A stretch of 64,000 nt of DNA from an uncultured Pseudophaeobacter sp. (lineage in GTDB: Bacteria > Pseudomonadota > Alphaproteobacteria > Rhodobacterales > Rhodobacteraceae): contig CAJQNB010000017.1 of assembly GCA_905479575.1 (NCBI GenBank), forward strand, positions 124,001-188,000, written 5' to 3'. A model generated the notes under the pieces. That model searched no databases and was not told the origin of the DNA. It saw nothing but the letters and a program-made list of their open reading frames with translations. This document shows, piece after piece, positions 54,424 through 63,220 of this stretch; the stretch's first letter is position 1; each line of letters begins with the position of its first letter. The position numbers and the translations under genes were made by a program.

Positions 54424-55392
54424 CTATCCGAGACCAGCGCGCAGACAGTCATGGATGTGCAACAGCCCCTCGGCGCGGTGTCCCTTGGCTGGATCCACCA
54501 CAAACAGGCAGGTGATTTTGCGCTGGTTCATGATGGCCACGGCCTCCGCCGCAAGGGCCTCCGGCGCAATGGTTGTTGGATCTTTGGTCATAACAGCGTC
54601 GGCCTGTTTTTGCAGCAGTCCGTCCATATGGCGCCGCAGGTCACCGTCGGTGATAATGCCCAGCAGATTGCCCTCCGCATCGGTCACGCCAGAAACGCCA
54701 AATCCCTTTTGGCTGATCTCGATCAGGGCGTCTGACATTGGCGTCGCAGCGGTCACAACTGGCAGCGCGTCACCGCCGTGCATCAGGTCGGAGACCTTGC
54801 TGAGCTGGGCGCCAAGTTTGCCGCCGGGGTGGAAGTCGCGAAAATTCTCGGGGCGAAAGTCGCGGTGTTTCATAATGGCAATGGCCAGGGCGTCGCCCAT
54901 GGCCAGGGTCAATGTGGTCGAATTCGACGGCACAATTCCATAGCCACAGGCCTCGCCCATGGCGGGGATCTGCAGCTGCACATCGGCTTGGGTCATCAGG
55001 GTGCTGTCGGGTTTGCTGGAGAGGCCGATCAGCGGGATATCGAACCGGCGGGTAAAGGCCAGCAGGTTTGCCAGTTCCGGGGCTTCGCCGGAGTTGGAGA
55101 TCGCGACCACCACATCGCCCTTGGACAACATGCCCAGATCGCCATGGCTGGCCTCGGCGGGATGAACAAAATAGGCAGGGGTGCCGGTGCTGGCCAGGGT
55201 GGCCGCAATCTTGCGTCCGATATGGCCGGATTTGCCAATGCCGCTGATGATGATACGCCCGGTTGCCGCCAGAAGCAGATTGGCGGCTTCGACAAAGCGC
55301 TCATCAAAGCTATCGGCCAGAGCCTCCAGGGCGCGGGCCTCGTCTGTGGCCACCTGACGGGCGGTGGCGAGGAGTCTTTCAGAAGCGGTCAT
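54424..55392 (-). CDS. kdsD: Arabinose-5-phosphate isomerase
   Basis: The 322-residue protein converts ribulose-5-phosphate to arabinose-5-phosphate for Kdo. The SIS domain (IISGIGKSGHIGRK, AISNSGEAPEL, GIVPSNSTTLTLAMGDALA) is followed by two CBS domains (GFGVSGVTDAEGNLLGIITDG and the C-terminal one with KITCLFVVD). The histidine of the active site lies in PAEASHGDLG. ATG 55392 overlaps the rnd stop; an upstream frame is not preferred. Confidence 0.92.
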   Translation of the reverse strand: MTASERLLATARQVATDEARALEALADSFDERFVEAANLLLAATGRIIISGIGKSGHIGRKIAATLASTGTPAYFVHPAEASHGDLGMLSKGDVVVAISNSGEAPELANLLAFTRRFDIPLIGLSSKPDSTLMTQADVQLQIPAMGEACGYGIVPSNSTTLTLAMGDALAIAIMKHRDFRPENFRDFHPGGKLGAQLSKVSDLMHGGDALPVVTAATPMSDALIEISQKGFGVSGVTDAEGNLLGIITDGDLRRHMDGLLQKQADAVMTKDPTTIAPEALAAEAVAIMNQRKITCLFVVDPAKGHRAEGLLHIHDCLRAGLG

Positions 55393-56003
55393 GAGTGCGC
55401 AAAAATATCCGTTTCGGGCCAACCGGCCAGGTCAAGTTTGGCACGCATCGGCAAAAAGTCAAAACAAGCCTGGGCCATTTCCATGCGTCCTTCGCGTTCC
55501 AGCCTCTTGTTCAGGGCTTCGCGCAGGCGATGCAGGTACAACACATCCGAGGCCGCGTAGTCCAACTGCGCATCCGACAACACCTTTGCGCCCCAGTCAC
55601 TCATCTGTTGTTGCTTGGAGATATCCACACCGATCAGCTCATGGGTCAGGTTCTTCAACCCATGGCGATCCGTATAGGTGCGCACCAGGCGGCTGGCGAT
55701 CTTGGTGCAATAGACCGGCGCGGTAAGGGCGCCAAAGGCATGATACATGGCGGCAATGTCAAAGCGGCCAAAGTGGAACAGCTTGAGCGTGTCTGGGTCT
55801 TCCAGCATGGCGCATAGATTGGGCGCCTTGGTTTGCCCTTTGGCAACCTGCACAATATGGGCATTGCCATCGCCGTCTGACAATTGAATGACGCAGAGCC
55901 GATCTCGATGAGGGTTCAACCCCATGGTTTCGCAGTCAATCGCCACCACCGGGCCGAGTTGTAGATCATCGGGCAGGTCGTTTTGATACAGGTGATTGGC
56001 CAA
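55389..56003 (-). CDS. Ribonuclease D-like 3'-5' exonuclease
   Basis: This 204-residue exonuclease contains the DEDDy motifs: D and E in AIDCETMGL, D in HFGRFDIAAMY, and Y/D in LDYAASDVLYLH. It is the catalytic domain only; the HRDC domains of full-length RNase D are missing, which is common in this operon position. It may trim tRNA or other RNA 3' ends. It begins the Kdo/Lpt operon. Confidence 0.87.
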   Translation of the reverse strand: MANHLYQNDLPDDLQLGPVVAIDCETMGLNPHRDRLCVIQLSDGDGNAHIVQVAKGQTKAPNLCAMLEDPDTLKLFHFGRFDIAAMYHAFGALTAPVYCTKIASRLVRTYTDRHGLKNLTHELIGVDISKQQQMSDWGAKVLSDAQLDYAASDVLYLHRLREALNKRLEREGRMEMAQACFDFLPMRAKLDLAGWPETDIFAHS

Positions 56004-56401
56004 TGCAGAAATCCTTTGCCGGTAGCGGACCCGTGGCGGGTCTCATCCTGGTCGCAGTCTGGGTCGTCGTTTGGGTCAGTCTTTGACGCGATGCGCCAGT
56101 GAGCTCGAAATAAGGGCAATGTGGCGCAAACTCAACTCCCAGGCTGCCGTTACCCCTCTGTTGGAGTGGGTATTTTTGCGGTGCAATCGGCTCCTCCCCA
56201 TTCAGGTCTACTATAAGGTCGGCGGAAACGGACATACCGCAGGGGCGAGCACGCCCGCAGCCTGACTCTAAGGGCCTGGCCTGAAGGGGAGGTTAAGCCG
56301 ACACAGGCATGCCGTTCGGCGTGATGGGTTTGGGGGGGATTTACCTTGCGCGCCTCCCTGCTGGAGCAGGGGCGGAGGTTTTCCTGAAAGGGAGAAAAGC
56401 G
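56004..56401. other. 398-base region between the RNase D-like gene and tRNA-Leu
   Basis: No gene-like frame is convincing here. CCCTGC/GCAGGG near 56364-56385 can form a hairpin downstream of the tRNA on the minus strand, perhaps for processing, but has no T run. The rnd promoter should lie at the left end. Confidence 0.5.
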
Positions 56402-56488
56402 TGGTGCCCAGGAGAGGACTCGAACCTCCACATCGTTGCCAATACTAGCACCTGAAGCTAGCGCGTCTACCAATTCCGCCACCTGGGC
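56402..56488 (-). tRNA. tRNA-Leu (CAG)
   Basis: The complement reads GCCCAGGTGGCGGAATTGG at the 5' end (at 56488), with a 7-bp acceptor stem, GGTAGACGC D-arm, an anticodon loop with CAG between the GCTAG-type stems, a long variable arm typical of leucine, GGTTCGAGTC T-arm, and an encoded CCA at 56402-56404. Length with CCA is 87. All invariant bases fit a class II tRNA. Confidence 0.95.
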
Positions 56489-56609
56489 AGGTGTCGTGAG
56501 GGGCGTATAGGCTGCAGCGTCGGGGGCGTCAAACGGATTTTTGACATTTTTGCAAAAACTCTGTCACGGCCTGAATGTCCCACATCTGTGCAGTGGTCCG
56601 GTCAGGGGA

Positions 56610-57041
56610 TCAGTACACTTCGCCTGCAGGTTCGGAGGCTGCAAAGAAGCTCATTCTTTTGGCGACAAATCTTAGAAATTGTGTCCAGGCTTCTTCGGTA
56701 TCCTGGCTCCACTCGGACCCCAGAATTGCGGCAAGCGTGCTGGTGAAGCTGGAAATGAATTGGCCAAAATGCGCATCGGAAATTTCCATTTTGCGATGCA
56801 TATTACCCAGCTTCATGAGAATACCATCCAGTCTCTCGGTGCTCTCCAGGGCTTCGGCCAGATGGGTCAGGGAAGCGAGTATCTTTGCCTCAAGTCGTGC
56901 AGTGCCGGTTGGGAAAATGGCGCGGGCCTCGGGGCAAACCTCAAAGAGGCGCTGATAAAAAGCAGGGATGAAAGTGTCGAGGTCCATTCGGTCACTTTCA
57001 AGGCTGCGAAGCACCAGGGTTTTGCAGGCGTTGGCTTCCAT
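56610..57041 (-). CDS. Single-domain globin
   Basis: The 143-residue protein has the globin helix pattern. The B helix carries PAFYQRLFEVCPE, with the B10 tyrosine, and the proximal histidine is in LGNMHRKMEI, as in flavohaemoglobin globin domains. No reductase domain follows. Possible roles are oxygen or nitric oxide handling. The 122 bases before the tRNA gene lack features. Confidence 0.78.
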   Translation of the reverse strand: MEANACKTLVLRSLESDRMDLDTFIPAFYQRLFEVCPEARAIFPTGTARLEAKILASLTHLAEALESTERLDGILMKLGNMHRKMEISDAHFGQFISSFTSTLAAILGSEWSQDTEEAWTQFLRFVAKRMSFFAASEPAGEVY

Positions 57042-57285
57042 CGGAGTCGTCCTCGGCTATCGTAAATAGGTATTTTAATTATATGTTTAAGTCTGTTGCG
57101 CGGTATTTTGCTGAACTTATTGCTAGTTTGGAATGTGTGACAGAGGAAACTGGATCTCAGGGCATTTTTGTTAACGTCAAATGCAGTTTCTGGCCCCATT
57201 GTACCTGTGGCTTCGCGTTTTGCGCCTTGTTTGAAAAGCGCAGGAACGGTAGATCGGAGCCATAGCTATTTGCAGGAGCCAAGAG

Positions 57286-58275
57286 ATGTCCAAACTGGTC
57301 ACGATTTATGGCGGGTCTGGTTTTGTCGGCCGCTATATCGCGCGTCGCATGGCAAAAGAGGGCTGGCGGGTACGGGTTGCCGTACGCAGACCCAATGAAG
57401 CCATGCATGTCAAACCCTACGGCGTGCCGGGCCAGGTTGAGCCGGTTCTGTGTAACATCCGTGACGATGCCTCTGTGGCTGCGGCGATGCAGGGGGCGGA
57501 TGCAGTGGTAAACTGCGTTGGTGTTCTCAATGCCCATGGCAAAAACAGCTTTGAAGCGGTGCAGGTTGACGGTGCTGCGCGGGTGGCGCGGATCGCCCAT
57601 GACCAAGACATTGGTCAGCTGGTACATGTCTCGGCGCTGGGGGCGGATGCAGAAGGCGACAGCGACTATGCCCGCACCAAGGCGCAGGGCGAAGAGGCTG
57701 TCCGCAGCCACTTCCCCAATGCAGTGATCCTGCGCCCTTCGGTTATCTTTGGCACCGAAGATGAATTCTTCAATCGCTTTGCAGGCATGGCGAGCCTGTC
57801 GCCGATCCTGCCGATTGCCAAGGGCAAGACTCTGTTCCAGCCGGTCTATGTCGACGATGTGGCCCGTGCCGCAGTCAAGGGGATCCTGGGGGAGGCCGCG
57901 CCCGGCACCTATGAATTGGGCGGCCCAGAGGTAAAGAGCTTTGCCGCGCTGATGCGTCAGATGTGTGATGTGATCCTGCGGCGTCGTGTGATTGTCTCGC
58001 TGCCTGGTTTTGCGGTCTGGCCGCTGGCCTTTGGCTTTGACATGCTACAGGCGATTAGCCTGCAACTGATCGAAAACAAAGTTCTGAGCCGGGATCAGCT
58101 GAAAACCCTGGGCACTGACAACGTGGTTTCTGAGGGCGCCAAGGGCTTTGCCGATCTGGGGATCACGCCAGAACGGATGGGGCCGATCCTGCCCAGCTAT
58201 CTGTGGAAGTTCCGTCCCTCGGGTCAGTATGATGAGATGACCGCCTCGGCGCGCAACCTAAAGGGCGATGCCTGA
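57286..58275 (+). CDS. NAD(P)-binding protein of the complex I NDUFA9 family
   Basis: The 329-residue extended SDR-like protein has the NAD(P) loop YGGSGFVGRYIA, then VHVSALGADA, SDYARTKAQGE, ILRPSVIFGTEDEFFNRF and QPVYVDDVA. These match the NDUFA9-type accessory subunit of respiratory complex I, also present in alphaproteobacteria. The catalytic Tyr is not in a typical YxxxK. ATG 57286 is preceded by GGAGC. The insertion sequence lies 60 bases downstream and separates it from uppP. Confidence 0.85.
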   Translation: MSKLVTIYGGSGFVGRYIARRMAKEGWRVRVAVRRPNEAMHVKPYGVPGQVEPVLCNIRDDASVAAAMQGADAVVNCVGVLNAHGKNSFEAVQVDGAARVARIAHDQDIGQLVHVSALGADAEGDSDYARTKAQGEEAVRSHFPNAVILRPSVIFGTEDEFFNRFAGMASLSPILPIAKGKTLFQPVYVDDVARAAVKGILGEAAPGTYELGGPEVKSFAALMRQMCDVILRRRVIVSLPGFAVWPLAFGFDMLQAISLQLIENKVLSRDQLKTLGTDNVVSEGAKGFADLGITPERMGPILPSYLWKFRPSGQYDEMTASARNLKGDA

Positions 58276-58335
58276 TCTTGAGCGGCTGATACAAAAACCA
58301 TCGGTAGCGGAATGACTAAAGGGCGCGGAGGAAAC

Positions 58336-58360
58336 CTGACGCATTCCGCTCAGTGGGACA
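58336..58360 (+). repeat. Left terminal inverted repeat of the insertion sequence
   Basis: It pairs with 60137-60161, 24 of 25 positions. A further GCGGAATG, the inverse of part of this end, occurs just outside near 58308, perhaps a remnant of another end. Confidence 0.85.
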
Positions 58361-58465
58361 AAGATCGTAAGAACTGGCTCGAAAAAGTGGCCGTGATGAG
58401 AGCCGTCGCGGCCATTTCTTGTGGCGGGAGATGAGACTCTTCCAAGATGATGGGCTATTGCAGGG

Positions 58466-59807
58466 TCAGGTCCAGCCCGTCGTCCTCTCCTCTTCGGACG
58501 GTAAGTCGGGCTGAATACCCACGATCTCAGGAAACGGCGCGACTTCCGTCTCTTGGAATCTGTATTCCGAGTGGTCTGTTGGTGGGGCAGTTGCCTCGGT
58601 CGCAGGAGGTTTCCACGATCGGTCCAGCTTGGCGCCTACCTTTGTGTCGGCAAAAAGCCAGGGCCGATAGAGCATGCAGTAGAGATCAGGCACATCATCG
58701 CCCCCGCCCTTCCGGAGCTTGCGCGCATCCATACCGTGGCGCATTGTCGGCATGCGCTGCTGCGGCGAACGGCGGGCGCGCGGAGGTAACTCGACAAACT
58801 CGTCTGTCCCCAGGATACGGAGGGCGCGTGGTATCAGCTTTCCTGCCTTCGTGAAGTCGTCGATTTCTTCGCATGGTGGCGTATAGACCCTGGGCTCGGA
58901 GAAGTTGTAGTTGATCCGGAAGATGTTGATGATCGTGATTAGCATCACAGGATTGAAGATTGCTCCCTGAACATACGATCCTCCGATCCGTGCTCCCCCG
59001 CTGCCAGCTCTGTCCGCCAGGCTGAAGCGATCTCGGAGCGAGTTCATGAAGGTGCTCGCCGGTTGCAGGGGTGCTTTGTAGACCCACGGCGCCAGTTCCC
59101 CGCGGACATCGGTATCGAGTAGGCCGTCGAACGGGATGTTCTTCACCTCACGACGCAGATGTCGCGGCAGGATCGGGGACCCGACGACCTTGTCGAGTTC
59201 TCCGCTCGCTTGCGTCGGCGCAGACACCCATAGGCGAGAAACACGCCTTCCAACCAGGCGATACGATCGTAGATCCGGGAGAAACCGATCGTCTTGCCGG
59301 TGGCTGCTGTCCCGCGTCCGCTGATGTGCGCCGTTCAGCGAGAATTCCTCCGGAGCGGCAAGGAAGCGGACGCGGGACAGCAGCCACAACCTGGACCATT
59401 GTGATTGCGGAGGTGGGCAACCTCCTCATCGAGATGCGCCGGGGATTTGATGGAGAACGCGCTGTTGCAGACCTTTCTCTCGACGGTGTGCCCCTGGCAA
59501 CGCACAGTTCGCTGGTCGGCCCATACATGAGGGGCCCGCTGATACTGGAACGCGCAACTGACCCGTCGTTGCTTCTTGCCCGCTACCGAGAGCTTGTAAG
59601 CGCTTGGACCGTGCTTGGCGACCACCTCTATCTGGTCTGCCGTGAGATCTAGGCGTTTTTCTTCCCAGGTCTTCCGTCGCTCTGCAGAATCCGTAAGGTC
59701 TGCCCAAAGTTGGAGCAGTCCGGGTTGGCGCAAGTGTTGAGGTGGTATTCGCCCGCGCCTGGATAGAGCTGGGAGAGCTTGAAGTTGCAAGTCGCCAAAC
59801 TTGCCAT
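58466..59807 (-). pseudogene. Frameshifted transposase-like gene
   Basis: Coding-like stretches lie in several frames on the minus strand. From ATG 59807 a 52-residue piece has CNFKLSQLYPG and CANPDCSNFG, a zinc-ribbon-like start, and stops at 59649. In another frame (about 59640-59400) SIKSPAHLDEEVAHL follows. The C-terminal 250 residues (to TGA 58466) include LITIINIFRINYNFSEP, RALRILGTDEFVELPPRAR and CMLYRPWLF, resembling the ends of some IS transposases by memory. At least two shifts would be needed to join them. No catalytic triad could be assigned. Confidence 0.55.
59300..59387. repeat. Perfect 23-bp inverted repeat inside the transposase pseudogene
   Basis: The 23 bases 59300-59322 (starting GTGGCTGCTGTCCCGCG) have an exact inverse at 59365-59387. 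The 42-base spacer holds GAATTCCTCCGGAG. Since the arms are identical, the repeat is recent relative to the element's decay or kept by exchange between the arms. Confidence 0.85.
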
Positions 59808-60136
59808 TCGGAACCTCGTTTTTCGCGGTTCCGCCTTGAGTCACTTTTCTGACCAAAGAACAGGTTTCTCGCGGGATTAGGAGGCTCACGATGTGGAAAT
59901 CTCCGCGTGTCCGCTGGAGAGGACAGTCAAGCTTGCTGGACAAGAATATTGGCCCTCTATTCTGAACCAGAAGGAAAAAGAGTCAGAAGGGCTCGTTTTT
60001 TTGGTGGCGGGTGGCTGCCAGATACCTGCGAGACTTTTTTCTCGCACTTCTTTCGGCTGATGCAGTTCGGGTTGCGTTAAAAGGTATGGTAAATCAATAG
60101 ATTAATGCGTTTTAGCGACAGGCTTGGTTGTGTCAA

Positions 60137-60161
60137 TGTCCCACTGGGCGGAATGCGTCAG
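60137..60161 (-). repeat. Right terminal inverted repeat of the insertion sequence
   Basis: Reverse complement of the left end with one difference (C for T at the 15th base). It lies 55 bases from the end of uppP, which converges towards it. Confidence 0.85.
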
Positions 60162-60215
60162 AGAAATCCAGCGCCCTTTTACTTTTGCCATGTGCCCATG
60201 AATAGGGGTCAGCCC

Positions 60216-61022
60216 CTAGGCTCCGTAAGCATAGCCGAGCAGAACCAGGCCCAGAATCACCCGGTAGATGACATAGGGGGTAAAGCTGACCGAGCGCAGC
60301 AGCCGCATCATCAGGCTCAGTGCTGCCAGCGCCGAGAGCATCGCCAGAAGGGCAGCAATGCCCGCGTCGCGGATCAGCGCCATATTGGCCTCTAGCGCCA
60401 CTTCTGTGCCCAGCAGCACGCCCGAGGCGATAATGGTGGGAATTGACATCAGCATGGCGATGCGGGCGCCATCTTCACGTTTGTAGCCCAGCTGACGCGC
60501 ACCGGTGATGGTTATACCAGAGCGCGAGGTGCCGGGGATGAGCGCGATCATCTGCCAAAGCCCCATGATCAGCGCATCCCGTATTCCCCAGTCACTGGCG
60601 ATCTTTTGCTCGGGGCCTTTTTGATCGGCGATATACAGCACGATGCCAAAGACCAGCATGGTCCAGCCAATCACCGCTGGTGAACGCAGCGCGTCGCTGA
60701 GACCGGAAAAATGCAGGAAAGCACCAAACAGTACCGTGGGGATGGTGGCAATGATCAATCCCAGGGCCAGCCGGGCACCTTCGGTATCGGCGCGCCCGTA
60801 AGCAAGGCGGGTCAATCCAACCAGCCCCATGCGCACATCGCGCCAGAAAAAGATCACCACCGCCGCCAGAGTGCCGAGGTGGACGGCGACATCTATCACC
60901 TGGCCCTGATCTGAATAGCCGGTCAATCCAGGCAGGAGAATCAGGTGGCCGGAGGAGGAAACCGGAAGAAATTCGGTAATCCCCTGGATCAGCGCGACAA
61001 GTACAAGCTGTAAAAATGGCAT
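60216..61022 (-). CDS. uppP: Undecaprenyl-diphosphatase
   Basis: The 268-residue membrane enzyme of the BacA family recycles the lipid carrier for peptidoglycan and other polymers. It has about eight helices. The active-site motifs QGITEFLPVSSSGHL (about 14-28) and PGTSRSG (about 163-169) are intact. Overproduction gives bacitracin resistance in other species. It lies next to the insertion sequence and is divergent from gltD. Confidence 0.94.
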   Translation of the reverse strand: MPFLQLVLVALIQGITEFLPVSSSGHLILLPGLTGYSDQGQVIDVAVHLGTLAAVVIFFWRDVRMGLVGLTRLAYGRADTEGARLALGLIIATIPTVLFGAFLHFSGLSDALRSPAVIGWTMLVFGIVLYIADQKGPEQKIASDWGIRDALIMGLWQMIALIPGTSRSGITITGARQLGYKREDGARIAMLMSIPTIIASGVLLGTEVALEANMALIRDAGIAALLAMLSALAALSLMMRLLRSVSFTPYVIYRVILGLVLLGYAYGA

Positions 61023-61197
61023 AAAATAAAGTCCTGGACTGAGGTTCCCTGGCTGAGTCGGGGCAGGGCCGGGGTAGCATGTCTCTGTATAAATCTTGTT
61101 GTTGGATAGGGAAGGGAGCTTTTAGGACCGAATCGGACTCAAAATTACTGTACATTCCGGCGAGAAGCAGTATCAGGGATAGAAGCTGGTCATTTTA

Positions 61198-61214
61198 GGT
61201 CAGCATTGTTGACC
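61198..61214. promoter_or_regulatory. Inverted repeat in the uppP-gltD divergent region
   Basis: GGTCA (61198-61202) and TGACC (61210-61214) are separated by 7 bases; another GGTCA half-site lies about 11 bases upstream. The position, 60-75 bases before gltD, fits a regulator site. No further features are seen in the 252-base gap. Confidence 0.35.
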
Positions 61215-61274
61215 AATATACCGCAGCGCTCTTATTCGGGCCTGTCGCAGCCAGCTAAACTAGGGAGTTCGCCC

Positions 61275-62720
61275 ATGGCCAAGCAACCGATGCTCAAATT
61301 CGTGAAGATTGATCGCGATATGCCGCAAAAGCGTGCCGCTGACACCCGTCGCGAAGACTTTGACGAGATCTATTCGGAGTACGCTGCGGCCAAGGCAGAA
61401 GAGCAGGCCAGTCGCTGCAGCCAGTGTGGTGTGCCCTATTGCCAGTCCCATTGCCCGTTGCACAACAATATTCCTGACTGGCTGCGTCTGACCGCTACTG
61501 GCCGCCTGGAAGAGGCGTATCAGACCTCCCAGGCCACCAATACCTTCCCCGAGATCTGCGGTCGCATCTGCCCGCAGGACCGGCTGTGCGAAGGCAACTG
61601 TGTGATTGAACAGTCCGGCCATGGCACCGTCACCATTGGCGCTGTTGAGAAATACATCACCGATACTGCCTGGGACAAAGGCTGGGTCAAAGCCAACGCT
61701 CCGGCACAAGAGCGCAGCGAAAGCGTTGGCATCATCGGTGCCGGCCCTGGTGGTCTGGCGGCAGCGGACATGCTGCGCAAGGCTGGCATCCAGGTGACTG
61801 TCTATGATCGCTACGACCGCGCGGGTGGCTTGCTCACCTATGGCATTCCCGGCTTCAAGCTGGAAAAAGACGTGGTGATGCGCCGCAACCAGCTGCTGGC
61901 AGATGGCGGCGTCACCTTTGTGATGAACTGCAACATCGGCACCGACATCACCTTTGACGAGATCCGCGCCAAACATAACGCCGTGATCATTGCCACAGGC
62001 GTGTACAAATCCCGCGATCTGGAAATGCCCGGCTCGGGGGCCACTGGCATCGTCAAAGCGATTGATTTCCTGACCGCAGCCAACCGGGCCTCGAACTTTG
62101 GCGATACTGTTGCAGAGTTTGAAAACGGCACCCTGAACGCAAAGGGCAAAAAGGTTGTGGTCATTGGCGGTGGTGACACCGCGATGGATTGCCTGCGGAC
62201 CTCGATCCGTCAGGGCGCGACCTCGGTCAAATGTCTCTATCGTCGTGACCGCGCCAATATGCCCGGCTCGCAGCGTGAAACCCAGAACGCCGAAGAAGAA
62301 GGCGTGCAGTTTGAATGGCTGACCGCGCCCAAGGGCTTTACCGATGACAGTGGCAAGGTTGCCGGTGTCATGGTGCAAAAGATGCGCCTGGGCCAGCCCG
62401 ATGCAACGGGCCGTCAGGCTCCTGAAGTGATCGAGGGCGCGGACTACGTCGAAGAGGCCGATCTGGTGATCAAGGCACTTGGCTTTGAACCCGAAGACCT
62501 GCCCACTCTTTGGGGTCAGCCTGACCTGCCGGTGACCCGCTGGGGCACCGTCAAGGCCGCGTTCCGCACCGGAGCCACCGATCTGGACGGCGTCTATGCC
62601 ATTGGTGACATCGTGCGCGGTGCCTCGCTGGTGGTCTGGGCCATCAAGGACGGTCGTGACTGCGCTGATGCTCTGGTTGAGCGTTTCAACAGTGCTGCTG
62701 CACAGGTTGCGGCCGAGTAA
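61275..62720 (+). CDS. gltD: Glutamate synthase small subunit (GltD-type)
   Basis: ATG 61275 with GGGAG upstream gives 481 residues. The iron-sulfur cysteines lie in CSQCGVPYCQSHCPLHNN and CGRICPQDRLCEGNC; FAD binding is at GIIGAGPGGLAAADML and NADPH binding at VVVIGGGDTAMDCLR. The C-terminal GVYAIGDIVRGASLVV completes FAD binding. It passes electrons from NADPH to GltB for glutamate synthesis. gltB is not in the window; its absence within 1.3 kb downstream is worth noting. Confidence 0.93.
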   Translation: MAKQPMLKFVKIDRDMPQKRAADTRREDFDEIYSEYAAAKAEEQASRCSQCGVPYCQSHCPLHNNIPDWLRLTATGRLEEAYQTSQATNTFPEICGRICPQDRLCEGNCVIEQSGHGTVTIGAVEKYITDTAWDKGWVKANAPAQERSESVGIIGAGPGGLAAADMLRKAGIQVTVYDRYDRAGGLLTYGIPGFKLEKDVVMRRNQLLADGGVTFVMNCNIGTDITFDEIRAKHNAVIIATGVYKSRDLEMPGSGATGIVKAIDFLTAANRASNFGDTVAEFENGTLNAKGKKVVVIGGGDTAMDCLRTSIRQGATSVKCLYRRDRANMPGSQRETQNAEEEGVQFEWLTAPKGFTDDSGKVAGVMVQKMRLGQPDATGRQAPEVIEGADYVEEADLVIKALGFEPEDLPTLWGQPDLPVTRWGTVKAAFRTGATDLDGVYAIGDIVRGASLVVWAIKDGRDCADALVERFNSAAAQVAAE

Positions 62721-62753
62721 CCTGGATAAGCCACCGCAAGGGAGCCATGGGTC

Positions 62754-63194
62754 ATGAGTGAATTGAAGGGCAATTGCATGTGCGGCGCCGTCACTGTCTC
62801 GATGACACCGGCGCAAAATACCTTGCGTGCCTGTCACTGCGACATGTGCCGCCGCTGGACCAGTTCGGCTCTGATGACCATCCCGGCGGCCTCTGGCTAT
62901 GCTGCTTTGGGGCCGGTAAAGACCTTTGTCTCATCAGACTGGGCAGAGCGCGCCTTTTGTTCTGAGTGCGGCTCGATGCTTTGGTATCGGATGACGGTCC
63001 CCGGTGAGCTCCACGGCCAAACCAATATGGCGGCTGGCCTTTTTGACAATGCAGGCGGGACCACGCTCGACCTGGAATTTTTTATCGACAAGAAACCCGA
63101 AGGCTACGCCTTTGCTGGAAACCAACGGCAAATGACCGAAGCAGATGTAATGGAAGCCTTTCGGGCGGCAGCAGAACAAGAAGGGATTAGCTAG
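62754..63194 (+). CDS. GFA/CENP-V family zinc protein
   Basis: The 146-residue protein has the zinc motifs of the glutathione-dependent formaldehyde-activating fold: CMCGAV, CHCDMCRRW and CSECGSMLWYR. Known members bind glutathione or have unknown activity; a formaldehyde role is not shown by these motifs. ATG 62754 is 33 bases after gltD, so they may be cotranscribed. Confidence 0.88.
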   Translation: MSELKGNCMCGAVTVSMTPAQNTLRACHCDMCRRWTSSALMTIPAASGYAALGPVKTFVSSDWAERAFCSECGSMLWYRMTVPGELHGQTNMAAGLFDNAGGTTLDLEFFIDKKPEGYAFAGNQRQMTEADVMEAFRAAAEQEGIS

Positions 63195-63220
63195 GTCACT
63201 GTGATCTTTGCTGACTGACT

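Larger units (their letters stand above)
58336..60161 (-). mobile_element. Insertion sequence with 25-bp terminal inverted repeats, transposase decayed
   Basis: The ends at 58336-58360 and 60137-60161 are inverted copies matching at 24 of 25 positions; each starts CTGACGCATTCCGC and ends CAGTGGGACA. The 1826-bp element holds a transposase-like pseudogene on the minus strand. No clear target duplication is seen: AGGAAACC on the left and AGAAATCC on the right match at six of eight, with a one-base offset. The family could not be assigned. It interrupts the NDUFA9-uppP neighbourhood. Confidence 0.82.

Noticed and set aside
56150-56482. 110-codon frame on the minus strand
   Set aside because: It covers the tRNA-Leu gene, so it cannot be a normal protein gene there.
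59071-59652. 193-codon frame on the plus strand
   Set aside because: It crosses the perfect inverted repeat and the transposase pseudogene, and its composition is what an antisense frame would give. A real gene cannot be fully excluded.
61260-62837. 525-codon frame on the minus strand
   Set aside because: It is antisense to gltD.
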